7,934 nucleotides of DNA from Thermoplasmata archaeon (GCA_021806345.1 JAJZXP010000386.1:1-7934); one strand, 5' to 3'; positions 1-6,140 are shown, counted from the stretch's first letter. A program made the numbers and translations. The notes: generated by a model from the sequence alone, not told the origin.

Positions 1-38
1 TGTATGGTTTCTCTTGTTCCGTTAGCTTATCACGGTAT

Positions 39-332
39 TTAAAATTTTATTGACTCCGCTGCACAAATTGAAACTGGAATTATGTGCCTGTGGTAGTATC
101 CGTTTATCAGAACAAAGAATGCCATCTCAGCAAGACTCGCAATTGAATCATGGGGTAAGTAACGTGCCTTCCACTCTATTGGGAAGGTTCGCCTGACTAC
201 CTTTTTCGTGAGTGGAATGGTCCCATGAAAAGTGCCCTTGAGTGTCCCTTCGAAAGCGTAACTTGGGAAAAGACTGTTTTTGATTCCGCCATTTTGCGAT
301 AAGAAAATATAAATTATACGGGAATATTTCCA
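39..332 (-). pseudogene. possible 3' remnant of an unrecognised gene
   Basis: On the minus strand a frame stays open for 97 codons and ends at TAA (39-41). The codon just upstream of the open stretch is itself a stop, and there is no ATG before residue M70, so no normal start fits. The translation looks protein-like. It includes GTLKGTFHGTIPLTKK, then RTFPIEWKARYLPHDS, and near the end VLINGYYHRHIIPVS. A second open frame (148-333) overlaps it on the same strand and begins with an ATG, but its composition looks less protein-like. I recognise no family. The 5' side runs into the promoter of the tRNA-Lys gene, so any intact gene has lost its N-terminal half. A chance open frame in AT-rich DNA remains possible. 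Confidence 0.28.
304..318 (+). promoter_or_regulatory. TATA-like box of the tRNA-Lys gene
   Basis: The A/T-only run AAAATATAAATTATA is centred about 28 bases before the first base of the tRNA, the spacing expected of an archaeal TBP/TFB promoter. No other gene lies between them. Confidence 0.6.
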
Positions 333-338
333 TTAACT

Positions 339-412
339 GGGTCCGTAGCTTAGCTAGGTAGAGCGATGGACTCTTAATCCATAGGTCGGGGGTCCAAACC
401 CCCCCGGACCCG
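339..412 (+). tRNA. tRNA-Lys (anticodon CTT)
   Basis: The cloverleaf folds by hand with every stem paired. The acceptor stem is GGGTCCG (339-345) with CGGACCC (405-411), and G412 is the discriminator base. The D arm is GCTT/GAGC with GG at 357-358 in the loop. The anticodon stem is ATGGA/TCCAT around the loop CTCTTAA, which puts CTT at 373-375 and decodes AAG (lysine). The variable loop is AGGTC. The T stem is GGGGG/CCCCC around TCCAAAC. No intron is visible, and the 3' CCA is not encoded, as is common in archaea. One oddity is C at T-loop position 55, where nearly all elongator tRNAs have U (pseudouridine). The D-arm and anticodon-arm sequence is typical of archaeal lysine tRNAs. Confidence 0.95.
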
Positions 413-538
413 CTTAACCCCTGTTTATTTCTGCAAGTATTTTCTATTGCTGATTTTTGTAGAATGTGTGAAAATAGTCCATCTCTTAGTTTTGAATGTG
501 GGAGAACTGAAGATTAGGCTATCTTGAAAGAAATTCTT

Positions 539-554
539 GTATTACAGGTAATAC
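539..554. repeat. perfect 7-2-7 palindrome
   Basis: GTATTAC, AG, GTAATAC reads as a perfect inverted repeat with a two-base centre. It lies in the 241-base gap between the tRNA and the next gene, about 70 bases upstream of that gene's TATA-like box. Its size and symmetry fit the binding site of a dimeric regulator, but no regulator gene is adjacent and the box is further upstream than most archaeal operators. The rest of the gap (413-653) shows no gene that I can support. Confidence 0.4.
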
Positions 555-625
555 GGGTAATTCATTTTGAGAAGTATTTTTTATGGAGATATCTCAATAA
601 TTTGTTCAGGCCCATTAAATGACGG

Positions 626-634
626 TTAATATAA
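626..634 (+). promoter_or_regulatory. TATA-like box for the small charged protein
   Basis: TTAATATAA is centred about 24 bases before the ATG at 654, which would start transcription at or next to the start codon. No Shine-Dalgarno site is present, so a leaderless mRNA is likely. Confidence 0.5.
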
Positions 635-653
635 CACTTATGAACATTATCAC

Positions 654-968
654 ATGGTTAAAGAAAAGCCTCAAATCGAAGAAAGTGAAAAAGAGATAGC
701 CATGAGGAAAGAGTTTAGGAAAGAATGGAGCGAAATAGAGCCTAAACTGGTTGAGATGGCCCATAAGTTGGAAGACAATGGACTGATTGAGAACAAAGAC
801 TATATTTGGCTCAAGAGTAGAATCTCTAATTTGAGCAAGGGAGAGGCATATGAAAAATGGAAAAAACGTAATAAAGGGATCAGCGTGAGTCATAAGCCAA
901 TCCTGAATCGAAAAACTCCCATAAGCCAAATGGACTTTTCTTCGACCTATATTTGTTCCATCTCTTAG
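654..968 (+). CDS. small charged protein of unknown function (104 aa)
   Basis: I do not recognise a family. The product is very rich in Lys and Glu, has no signal peptide or membrane segment, and is predicted to be cytoplasmic. Residues 8-75 look largely helical (for example MRKEFRKEWSEIEPKL from residue 17) and could form a helical hairpin or short coiled coil. The last 30 residues change character (Ser, Ile and Pro rich), so the C-terminus may be altered or disordered. The ATG at 654 is preferred because a TATA-like box lies at leaderless spacing. The gene stands alone, convergent with the membrane-protein gene whose stop lies 53 bases downstream. The opposite strand is also open over 615-929, but that translation is aromatic-rich and looks like a shadow. 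Confidence 0.6.
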   Translation: MVKEKPQIEESEKEIAMRKEFRKEWSEIEPKLVEMAHKLEDNGLIENKDYIWLKSRISNLSKGEAYEKWKKRNKGISVSHKPILNRKTPISQMDFSSTYICSIS

Positions 969-1021
969 CCCCCCGAGGAGATTTCATCCCAAGCTACTCA
1001 ATCCACAATTAACACGAAATA

Positions 1022-1768
1022 CTATTTACCTTGTTCCTTCAGGCGGTTTATTTTCATCAATAGCAACTCACGCATTTCTTCTGCTAACCTTAAAATAACA
1101 ACAGCAGCGTCAACATCAACTGCTCCGGAATGAGCAGCCTTGTTGCAAGCCCTAATGATGTTTTCAATTGCTTCATATTCAAATTGAGTTACAACGTTAT
1201 TTTCAAGAAGTTTTCGTAATACTTGCGATGGGCTTTCCCACTCCTTTGATATCTCCACCCCAGAATGTCTCTGTAATCTATGAAGTTGAATGTCAATCTC
1301 ACGTCTAACTTCAGTCAAAGCGGCGTTAGGGTGCTCTGGAATGAGCGTTCTCCAAGGGTACCCACGATTCAAGTTATCTGCTGGTACATTTGATACATTT
1401 TCCTTGGCAATTTTTACTCTTTGGGGCTGAGATAAGAGTTTTTCCACACTTTTATTCGCATTCGTTATTGCAGGGTCGTCCATTCTTAACAAATTAACAC
1501 CTGCACCACCTGGAAGCAAGATCGATTTTGCAAATGGGATTAGCGAGCTTACTACAAGAAGGGTAAGCAGACCAAGCGTTATGTAATCAACAGGGTCTTT
1601 GGAAGAACCAAATGTGTGAAGGAACAGGAAAAATAGAACCAAACCTGAAAGGACTACAGCTATTATTATCATGAATGGGCTGACTGAGTTGCTATTTTTA
1701 CTATCTTTGTTTCGTTTTGTCTCTATCTGCGTCCGATTCTTACTTGGCTTTTCTTCAGATTCAACCAT
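1022..1768 (-). CDS. membrane-anchored HEPN/DUF4145-like protein
   Basis: This 248-residue protein has three parts. Residues 1-30 are a hydrophilic Lys/Ser/Asn-rich N-terminus. Two hydrophobic segments follow (about 32-51 and 60-80), forming a membrane hairpin. A soluble C-terminal domain then runs from about 145 to 245 and should face the cytoplasm. That domain opens with PNAALTEVRREID and, after a long helical pair, carries R206-ACNKAA-H213, an R-x6-H arrangement with a polar N209. This is the layout of HEPN-fold and DUF4145 proteins, many of which are RNases or nucleic-acid-linked defence proteins. A GGGAG Shine-Dalgarno site precedes the start. It is the last gene of an operon, 31 bases after the epimerase gene. 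The fold assignment is by eye; catalytic activity is inference, and the protein may instead be a non-catalytic scaffold. Confidence 0.75.
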   Translation of the reverse strand: MVESEEKPSKNRTQIETKRNKDSKNSNSVSPFMIIIAVVLSGLVLFFLFLHTFGSSKDPVDYITLGLLTLLVVSSLIPFAKSILLPGGAGVNLLRMDDPAITNANKSVEKLLSQPQRVKIAKENVSNVPADNLNRGYPWRTLIPEHPNAALTEVRREIDIQLHRLQRHSGVEISKEWESPSQVLRKLLENNVVTQFEYEAIENIIRACNKAAHSGAVDVDAAVVILRLAEEMRELLLMKINRLKEQGK

Positions 1769-1774
1769 TTTAAT

Positions 1775-1779
1775 CTCCC
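1775..1779 (-). promoter_or_regulatory. ribosome binding site of the HEPN-like gene
   Basis: On the minus strand GGGAG lies 6 bases before the ATG at 1768. It supports that start and marks the gene as an internal operon gene, unlike the apparently leaderless genes elsewhere in the window. Confidence 0.5.
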
Positions 1780-1799
1780 ATAAATGAACACTCTAGACC

Positions 1800-2831
1800 C
1801 TATTTGCCAGTAATACGGCCAAGTCTAGCGGGTTTCTTCGACATGTTTGATGCAGTACTATTGTATCTAAACTTATGATCTTTGAACCACTCAATGGTTT
1901 CCTTCAGGGAATTCTCAAGAGAATAGTTTGGTTTCCAGTTCAAAAATTCTCTTGTCTCTACTGCGTTTTGCACAAAGGTTACCGGCTTCCCATTCACCAC
2001 TTCTCCAGCTTCATATTCATCCTCAATGATTTCAGTATCAGAATCAGCAATATATGAAATCAAGTTGGCTAGTTCTATATTAGTTGTTATTCTATCGTCT
2101 TTGTTACCTCCTAGATGGAGAATTTTACCGGGAAAAATATGAGCCTCTTCCTCAAACTTCGCTATAAATGCCTCATAGAATGAAGATACATCCTTTGAAA
2201 ATGTCCAGAGTCGTTTGGCTTGAGGAGAACGCAATGGGAACGACCTTTGATGATCCAATATAGAAAGTATCAGTTTGTGAGGTAGTTCATCGCTCCGTCC
2301 ACCTGGACCAAATGTGGACGAGGTTCTAGTTATGACAACAGGAATACCATATGCATAGTAGTAGGTGCGATACAAGAGCTCTACGGCTGCCTTTGTCCAG
2401 CCGTAAATAGAGGTGGGTGAAGGTAATGCCTCTTCAGTTATGGTGACATTGTCACCTAATCCATACAAAGCATTGAATGATGATGGATAAACAACTAATG
2501 GCCTTCTTTCAAGCCTTCTGACCTTTTCAAGCAGCGAAAGGGATGGGAAAATGTTTGATGAAGTAGTATTTTGTGGACTTTCAGAGCCAAAAGGGCGATC
2601 TGCAAACCCAATTGCACAATCAAAAATTATGTCATAATTATATAGGTCAGTCACAGTAATATCTTGTTCTGATTTCCATATATAATTAATCGAGCCCACA
2701 TCTTCAAATAACCTCCAAGCCTCCTCTTTCCTGCATGAATCCAAGACAGTAACTTGGTGCCCCATCCTCAGGAGAAGCTTGGTAAGGGTGCTACCAAGAA
2801 CCCCTGCACCACCGGTTATCAATGCCTTCAT
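1800..2831 (-). CDS. NAD-dependent sugar-nucleotide epimerase/dehydratase (extended SDR)
   Basis: The protein (343 aa from the ATG at 2831) belongs to the extended short-chain dehydrogenase family, which epimerises or dehydrates nucleotide sugars such as UDP-glucose using bound NAD. The Rossmann glycine motif is GGAGVLG (residues 7-13), with the acidic D31 after the second strand (VTVLD). The catalytic set is Ser117/Ser118 (YPSSFNALYG) and Y143-GWT-K147. The C-terminal region has the usual WTFSKDV, ILHLGGN and FLNWKPNYSLENSLKETIEW elements, followed by a basic tail of about 24 residues. The ATG overlaps the stop of the glycosyltransferase gene (ATGA) and has a GAGGTG site 6 bases upstream. 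A GTG at 2840 is also in frame but lies inside that site, so it is not the start. The substrate cannot be read from the sequence. The adjacent glycosyltransferase suggests the sugar is used for surface glycan synthesis. Confidence 0.9.
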   Translation of the reverse strand: MKALITGGAGVLGSTLTKLLLRMGHQVTVLDSCRKEEAWRLFEDVGSINYIWKSEQDITVTDLYNYDIIFDCAIGFADRPFGSESPQNTTSSNIFPSLSLLEKVRRLERRPLVVYPSSFNALYGLGDNVTITEEALPSPTSIYGWTKAAVELLYRTYYYAYGIPVVITRTSSTFGPGGRSDELPHKLILSILDHQRSFPLRSPQAKRLWTFSKDVSSFYEAFIAKFEEEAHIFPGKILHLGGNKDDRITTNIELANLISYIADSDTEIIEDEYEAGEVVNGKPVTFVQNAVETREFLNWKPNYSLENSLKETIEWFKDHKFRYNSTASNMSKKPARLGRITGK

Positions 2832-4054
2832 TCTAGGCACCTCGCGAATATGTTTGAAAGAATCTTTATTGGTGTAGGAAATATCGTTGCTTTCTTCTGT
2901 CTGTTTTGTGTAGGACGTCGAATGGAATAAGTTAAAGTGTCGAAGTATTGCGGTTGCCTAGTTTTTATAAGTCTATTTCCCTCACCGTACCTGACAAATC
3001 TTGAAACGAATTTCTTGAGTGAGTCTTTGGTTTCATCATATCCATAATTGTGTTTGACAACAAGGTCGTCAGCAGGAACGATCATATGACCTTTCGCCCT
3101 AGCCCTAATGCAAAAATCGATGTCTTCTCCTGCGGCTAAAGGGAAGTTTTCATCAAATCTCAGCCCATCGCCGAAGATAAAAACCGGTGCGATCATTACA
3201 CACGTAGTTCCATAAACAAGGCTTTTATATTCTGTATCAGGCTCATAAACTCCATTCAAAGTACCGTCAAGGTCATGGAACAAATCATAGCAGGTGCTCA
3301 AATAACTTTCAATCTTTGGGGAATAAATATCCCTGCCTTTTACAGCATTGTTGCAAACTAACTTAAAAGTCTCATTGACCGGGCTCACGACATCATCATC
3401 CATGAAAACCAACAAATCCATATCTGCGGCCAATGCCTTTTCAATTCCAATATTCCTAGCTTTAGCTGGACCATTGTCTTCATTTACATTTATGACTTTA
3501 ACGTTATCTAATTCACTTAGAATTTTCGAAGCTTGGTCTTGAATTCCACCTATGATCCACAATCCTGAAAGATTGCCCCATGAATTTAGAGACATCACTA
3601 GATTCTTTAATTGAATCAGTTTTTTGTCATCTAGGTTAGTAAGATTTGTTGGTATAATGACGCCGGATTTGTAATTACTCCTGATTTCACTTATTGATAT
3701 TTTTGAGGAGACGCGTTCTTTCAATCTATTTTCTAAGTCTTCCTTTGCTGATTTTAGATATTCTTGTCCCCTATTGAACCCGAGCCATAGTGAAAAAGAC
3801 GATATCATGTTGAGTGTTAGGAATATTGAAACATCATCCTTTGAAAGACCTATGGCTTCCAATTCACTTCGACGCACCCTCAAATAGCTCAATAATCCTT
3901 TCAACTCGTCATTAAAATTATCAACAATTTTCATAAAATCTAATCCAGTGAATTCTGACAGTCTTTTAGAAAAAATATCAATACCCTTCCTTTTAAATCT
4001 TAATTCAACTGTATCAACAGTTTCCTTTTGGTATGATAAAACAGCACCAGTCAT
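2828..4054 (-). CDS. family 2 glycosyltransferase with an N-terminal extension
   Basis: The 408-residue protein has a GT-A fold domain from about 131 to 365, which transfers a sugar from a nucleotide donor. The visible signatures are the start VIIPTNL, then NGPAKARNIGIEKA (194-207), the metal-binding MDDDVV (D219-D221), the acceptor-site GEDIDFCIRA (E310, D311) and a late His (VKHNYGY, H335) with FVRYGEGN. Residues 1-130 do not match the family and look helical, with many charged residues. No transmembrane helix or signal peptide is evident, so it is probably cytoplasmic or membrane-peripheral. It is the first gene of a three-gene operon, and its TGA overlaps the ATG of the epimerase gene. 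The ATG at 4054 is the first start after an in-frame TAG upstream, and no Shine-Dalgarno site precedes it. Donor and acceptor are unknown. Confidence 0.88.
   Translation of the reverse strand: MTGAVLSYQKETVDTVELRFKRKGIDIFSKRLSEFTGLDFMKIVDNFNDELKGLLSYLRVRRSELEAIGLSKDDVSIFLTLNMISSFSLWLGFNRGQEYLKSAKEDLENRLKERVSSKISISEIRSNYKSGVIIPTNLTNLDDKKLIQLKNLVMSLNSWGNLSGLWIIGGIQDQASKILSELDNVKVINVNEDNGPAKARNIGIEKALAADMDLLVFMDDDVVSPVNETFKLVCNNAVKGRDIYSPKIESYLSTCYDLFHDLDGTLNGVYEPDTEYKSLVYGTTCVMIAPVFIFGDGLRFDENFPLAAGEDIDFCIRARAKGHMIVPADDLVVKHNYGYDETKDSLKKFVSRFVRYGEGNRLIKTRQPQYFDTLTYSIRRPTQNRQKKATIFPTPIKILSNIFARCLE
2838..2843 (-). promoter_or_regulatory. Shine-Dalgarno site that fixes the epimerase start
   Basis: On the minus strand GAGGTG, fully complementary to the archaeal 16S 3' end, sits 6 bases before the ATG at 2831 and within the last codons of the glycosyltransferase gene. 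It chooses the ATG over the in-frame GTG at 2840 and implies coupled translation. Confidence 0.75.
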
Positions 4055-4067
4055 CTTTATTAATGAC

Positions 4068-4453
4068 TATCACTCAAAGAAGCACTTAAATCTTTTTCAT
4101 ATAAGAGTTTCACCGAGAATACAGTTTCGGGAAGGCGCTCTATTCCAGAATGTGACAGGAAAGTTCGACATGATAACATTCGATCCTCTCGTCAGATGGT
4201 TTGCTGCTAGAGACTTGAGAGAACTGGCTGTGGCGGATGAAAATTTCAGATCCATGACATTATTTTTCGATTAGCTAAGGAATCATCTTTAAGCCGACAG
4301 AAGAATGCTCAAAGAATATAGAGATTCCGGAGACCTGAATTATTTCCTGAGCTTGATAGAAAGAGCGAAATTCAGGAAAAACTCGTGAAAGAAAGATATA
4401 TTATTCGTATCGGCAGAAAATGAGGATATTACGTTTGGAAACTGACCAATTAA
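4068..4453 (+). pseudogene. broken class I SAM-dependent methyltransferase
   Basis: The plus strand encodes the C-terminal part of a HemK/PrmC-like small-domain methyltransferase interrupted several times. The first part reads EGALFQNVTGKFDMITFDPLV, then RWFAARDLRELAVADENF. This resembles the motif region of such enzymes, where the substrate motif would be N/D-P-P-F/Y; here it is DPLV. In the same frame follow a TAG (4272), a TAA, then SGDLNYFLSLIERAKFRKN and a TGA. Skipping one base at 4379-4381 restores LVKERYIIRIGRK, a TGA at 4421 where a Trp would fit, and GYYVWKLTN ending at TAA (4451-4453). At least three stops and one frameshift make the gene non-functional. Its N-terminal SAM-binding half is missing, and the left border (about 4068) is approximate. 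The divergent glycan operon now uses this DNA as its upstream region. Confidence 0.75.
4084..4094 (-). promoter_or_regulatory. possible TATA-like box of the glycan operon
   Basis: On the minus strand AAGATTTAAGTG is centred about 34 bases before the glycosyltransferase ATG, giving a predicted leader of only a few bases. A second A/T run (4098-4104) is a weaker alternative. The box lies inside the methyltransferase pseudogene. Confidence 0.35.
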
Positions 4454-4724
4454 CAGACGTCTATGTGTGTAAGTGAAATACGTTACATGAAAATTAAGGT
4501 CAACTGATGCACAAATTAATATGACCTTTCTGGTAGGCAATAGCTTCAGAATTTATGTCTGGTGATTTTTTCTGGCTGGTATTAAAATTAAAACATGAAA
4601 TGATGGGCACCTGAACTCAGGAGTTTTTAAGGCACTTCAACCCTATTTATCTTTTTGCGAACGAAAAAGCACCATTGGCTAAGAAGAGGCATCGTGAAGG
4701 GATAAGGCAGAAAGGAAGAATAAG

Positions 4725-4733
4725 AATATATAG
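4725..4733 (+). promoter_or_regulatory. TATA-like box of the toxin-antitoxin pair
   Basis: AATATATAG is centred about 26 bases before the antitoxin ATG, so the transcript should be leaderless. The preceding stretch 4454-4724 has no gene that I can support, only short open frames. Confidence 0.55.
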
Positions 4734-4748
4734 CATGTGAACATGTGA
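4734..4748. promoter_or_regulatory. candidate VapB operator (tandem CATGTGA)
   Basis: Two exact CATGTGA copies (4734-4740 and 4742-4748) are spaced by one base between the TATA-like box and the start codon. Binding there would block transcription, as expected for autoregulation by a VapB-VapC complex. This role is inferred from position and symmetry only. Confidence 0.4.
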
Positions 4749-4754
4749 AAACAT

Positions 4755-5006
4755 ATGGTTACAAATGTTATCGCGATAAGGGTAGATGATAACACACTCA
4801 ATTTGATTGAAAAGATGATAAAATATAAGCTTGTTGGTAACAAAGCGGATGCCTTGAGGTGGATTATGCAGAATGGGATTAAAAATGCAAAAAAGGCTAT
4901 AGAAGCAAAAGAGAAAAATCAAGCCATTATCAATGAATGGAAAAAGAGAGGATCTCCTGACCTACCTCAGGATCTATCAGAAATTTCAATAAAGGATAGG
5001 GACTAA
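4755..5006 (+). CDS. vapB: VapB-type ribbon-helix-helix antitoxin
   Basis: The 83-residue protein begins with a short strand (NVIAIRVDD, residues 4-12), then helix A (LNLIEKMIKY) and helix B (NKADALRWIMQNGI). This is the ribbon-helix-helix plan of DNA-binding antitoxins, which act as dimers. The C-terminal part from about residue 43 is charged and probably disordered when free, the usual toxin-wrapping segment. Its stop is one base before the GTG of the PIN-domain toxin gene, the standard antitoxin-first order. It should neutralise the toxin and repress its own promoter. The antitoxin family is assigned from fold pattern and context, since such sequences are poorly conserved. Confidence 0.82.
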   Translation: MVTNVIAIRVDDNTLNLIEKMIKYKLVGNKADALRWIMQNGIKNAKKAIEAKEKNQAIINEWKKRGSPDLPQDLSEISIKDRD

Positions 5007-5007
5007 A

Positions 5008-5415
5008 GTGAATTATATTGATACAAATGTCATAATTTCATTTATTAGCAAGAGGGATGTTAATCATTCAAGGGCATCAAGAATCCTAGATAATAGTGAG
5101 GGGATGGTAACTTCTCCAGTCGCAATTTTAGAGCTGAAATCTGTCCTTTCCAGAACAACGGATCTGGGGGTTGACGAAATAGAAGCTTTTGCTGATTATT
5201 TAGCTGAAATTAAAATTGAAGTACCGGAAGTGGATATGAACAAAGTCCTCAACAACGCCAGTGATATCGCCCTTAGAATAAGAATGAAGACTTTGGATAT
5301 ATTACATCTTTCCGCCAGCATGATACTTGACGCGAATGACTTTGTGACTTTTGATCGCGAATTCATAGAAAAGGAAAAAGAAATAGCAGGAATTGGATTA
5401 AAAATCATTCATTAG
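5008..5415 (+). CDS. vapC: VapC-type PIN-domain ribonuclease toxin
   Basis: This 135-residue protein is a typical-length PIN domain, a Mg-dependent endoribonuclease that as a toxin usually cuts tRNA or rRNA. All four conserved acids are present: D5 (YIDTNVI), E42 (AILELKS), D97 (TLDILHL) and D116 (FVTFDREF). The active site therefore looks intact. The start is GTG at 5008, one base after the antitoxin stop, which suggests coupled translation and lower toxin output. No strong Shine-Dalgarno site is seen. It forms a two-gene operon with the upstream ribbon-helix-helix gene. The RNA target is not predictable from sequence. Confidence 0.92.
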   Translation: MNYIDTNVIISFISKRDVNHSRASRILDNSEGMVTSPVAILELKSVLSRTTDLGVDEIEAFADYLAEIKIEVPEVDMNKVLNNASDIALRIRMKTLDILHLSASMILDANDFVTFDREFIEKEKEIAGIGLKIIH

Positions 5416-5470
5416 GGTAAAGATTTACAAAGAAAAACAACTGTCAGGAAAATCAGCACTATTACAGTCA

Positions 5471-5488
5471 TTCTTTCGTCAGAAAGAA
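5471..5488. terminator. hairpin after vapC, possible transcript end
   Basis: TTCTTTC, loop GTCA, GAAAGAA forms a perfect 7-bp stem 56 bases after the toxin stop and just outside the 3' end of a minus-strand gene fragment. Archaeal termination relies mainly on T tracts and none follows closely, so a terminator role is tentative. Confidence 0.3.
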
Positions 5489-5497
5489 ATGGAACCT

Positions 5498-5719
5498 TTA
5501 GCGATTACTTTTCTTCAATGACGCAGATAGATCGGCCATGTATTCCACGGCTTCAGTCGAATTTTCTATTTTTGTCTGCCCACTTCCTTGTAATGAAGCG
5601 TTAAGATTTCTTAACTGATTAATCAAGTAACCATATAGAGCTATGTTTACTATTCCGAGGTGCAGTAGCCCAGAAACTTTCTTGAAGATATATTCGTTAT
5701 GCAATCCTGCCCCGAGAAC
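5498..5719 (-). pseudogene. C-terminal fragment of an unrecognised gene
   Basis: A minus-strand frame is open for 73 codons to a TAA at 5498-5500. It starts abruptly after tandem stops and has no ATG near its beginning; only a TTG at 5704 could start it. The translation is protein-like. EIPYVLGAGLHNEYIFKKVS leads into a hydrophobic stretch (GLLHLGIVNIALYGYLI, possibly one membrane helix) and then a polar tail rich in Ser, Asn and Glu. Just upstream another frame reads FVLGDKLKYHMFSG, so a frameshift may have broken a longer gene. I do not recognise the family. It may instead be a short real gene using TTG. Confidence 0.4.
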
Positions 5720-6106
5720 ATATGGTATTTCAGTTTATCACCAAGAACAAATGATAAATCGGCTTTCAAAATTAAAATGCAATGGATGGAGCGCTGTTGA
5801 GTTCAGACAGAGAAATTGGAGAGAGGGGGGTCCCTCTCACCCGGGTTCATCTGACATATTCAACATAATGAACTGTTGAAGAGCTAATACATATTGCTGG
5901 TGTTGAATTTGTCCCAAAGTATGAATTTACCAGCTGCTTCGCCATCCAAGGTTCTTTTTTTAAAACTTGTCCCCAAATTATTCTTTAGGTTTCCATTTAT
6001 TGCTTGTCGCGTTAGACTTGCTACCTATCGAACCCAAAGAAACGCTATGATCAGCAAAAGAAAGATGGGGGGACAAGCCTACGATTCTCTCTACATCCAC
6101 AAGTGG
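5720..6106. other. degraded intergenic DNA with a G/C-rich hairpin
   Basis: No convincing gene is present. A perfect stem GAGAGGG, loop GGGT, CCCTCTC lies at 5821-5838. On the plus strand 5872-5988 is open without an ATG and reads VEELIHIAGVEFVPKYEFT, which looks like a protein scrap. An open frame at 5894-6133 starts at TTG, is basic and overlaps the next promoter, so I do not count it as a gene. Confidence 0.4.
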
Positions 6107-6119
6107 ATAAATTTAAATT
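6107..6119 (+). promoter_or_regulatory. TATA-like box of the SRA-HNH gene
   Basis: ATAAATTTAAATT is centred about 28 bases before the ATG at 6141. No Shine-Dalgarno site lies between them, so the message is probably leaderless or nearly so. Confidence 0.6.
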
Positions 6120-6140
6120 CTCGTATTAGGTGATATCTTA

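Noticed and set aside
615..929. Minus-strand open frame of 104 codons opposite the small charged protein
   Set aside because: It is Phe-rich, lacks a promoter or ribosome site, and mirrors the Lys/Glu codons of the plus-strand gene, so it is a shadow.
478..968. TCCATCTCTTAG repeated at 478-489 and 957-968, flanking the small charged gene
   Set aside because: A 12-base match is expected by chance about once or twice in a window this size, and there is no inverted end or target duplication.
399..980. Possible att duplication of the tRNA 3' end, judged from C-rich runs at 399-411 and 968-974
   Set aside because: Only the C run is shared; the flanking bases differ, and no integrase gene is present in the window.
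2832..2840. GTG at 2840 as the epimerase start
   Set aside because: The GTG is part of the GAGGTG ribosome site. The ATG at 2831 has correct spacing and leads directly into the Rossmann motif.
4340..4540. Minus-strand 66-codon frame
   Set aside because: It is antisense to the methyltransferase pseudogene, whose motifs are clear on the plus strand.
4647..4922. Minus-strand open frame opposite vapB
   Set aside because: It overlaps the antitoxin gene and its promoter, and its composition is the Phe/Cys/Leu pattern expected from the complement of an AT-rich gene.
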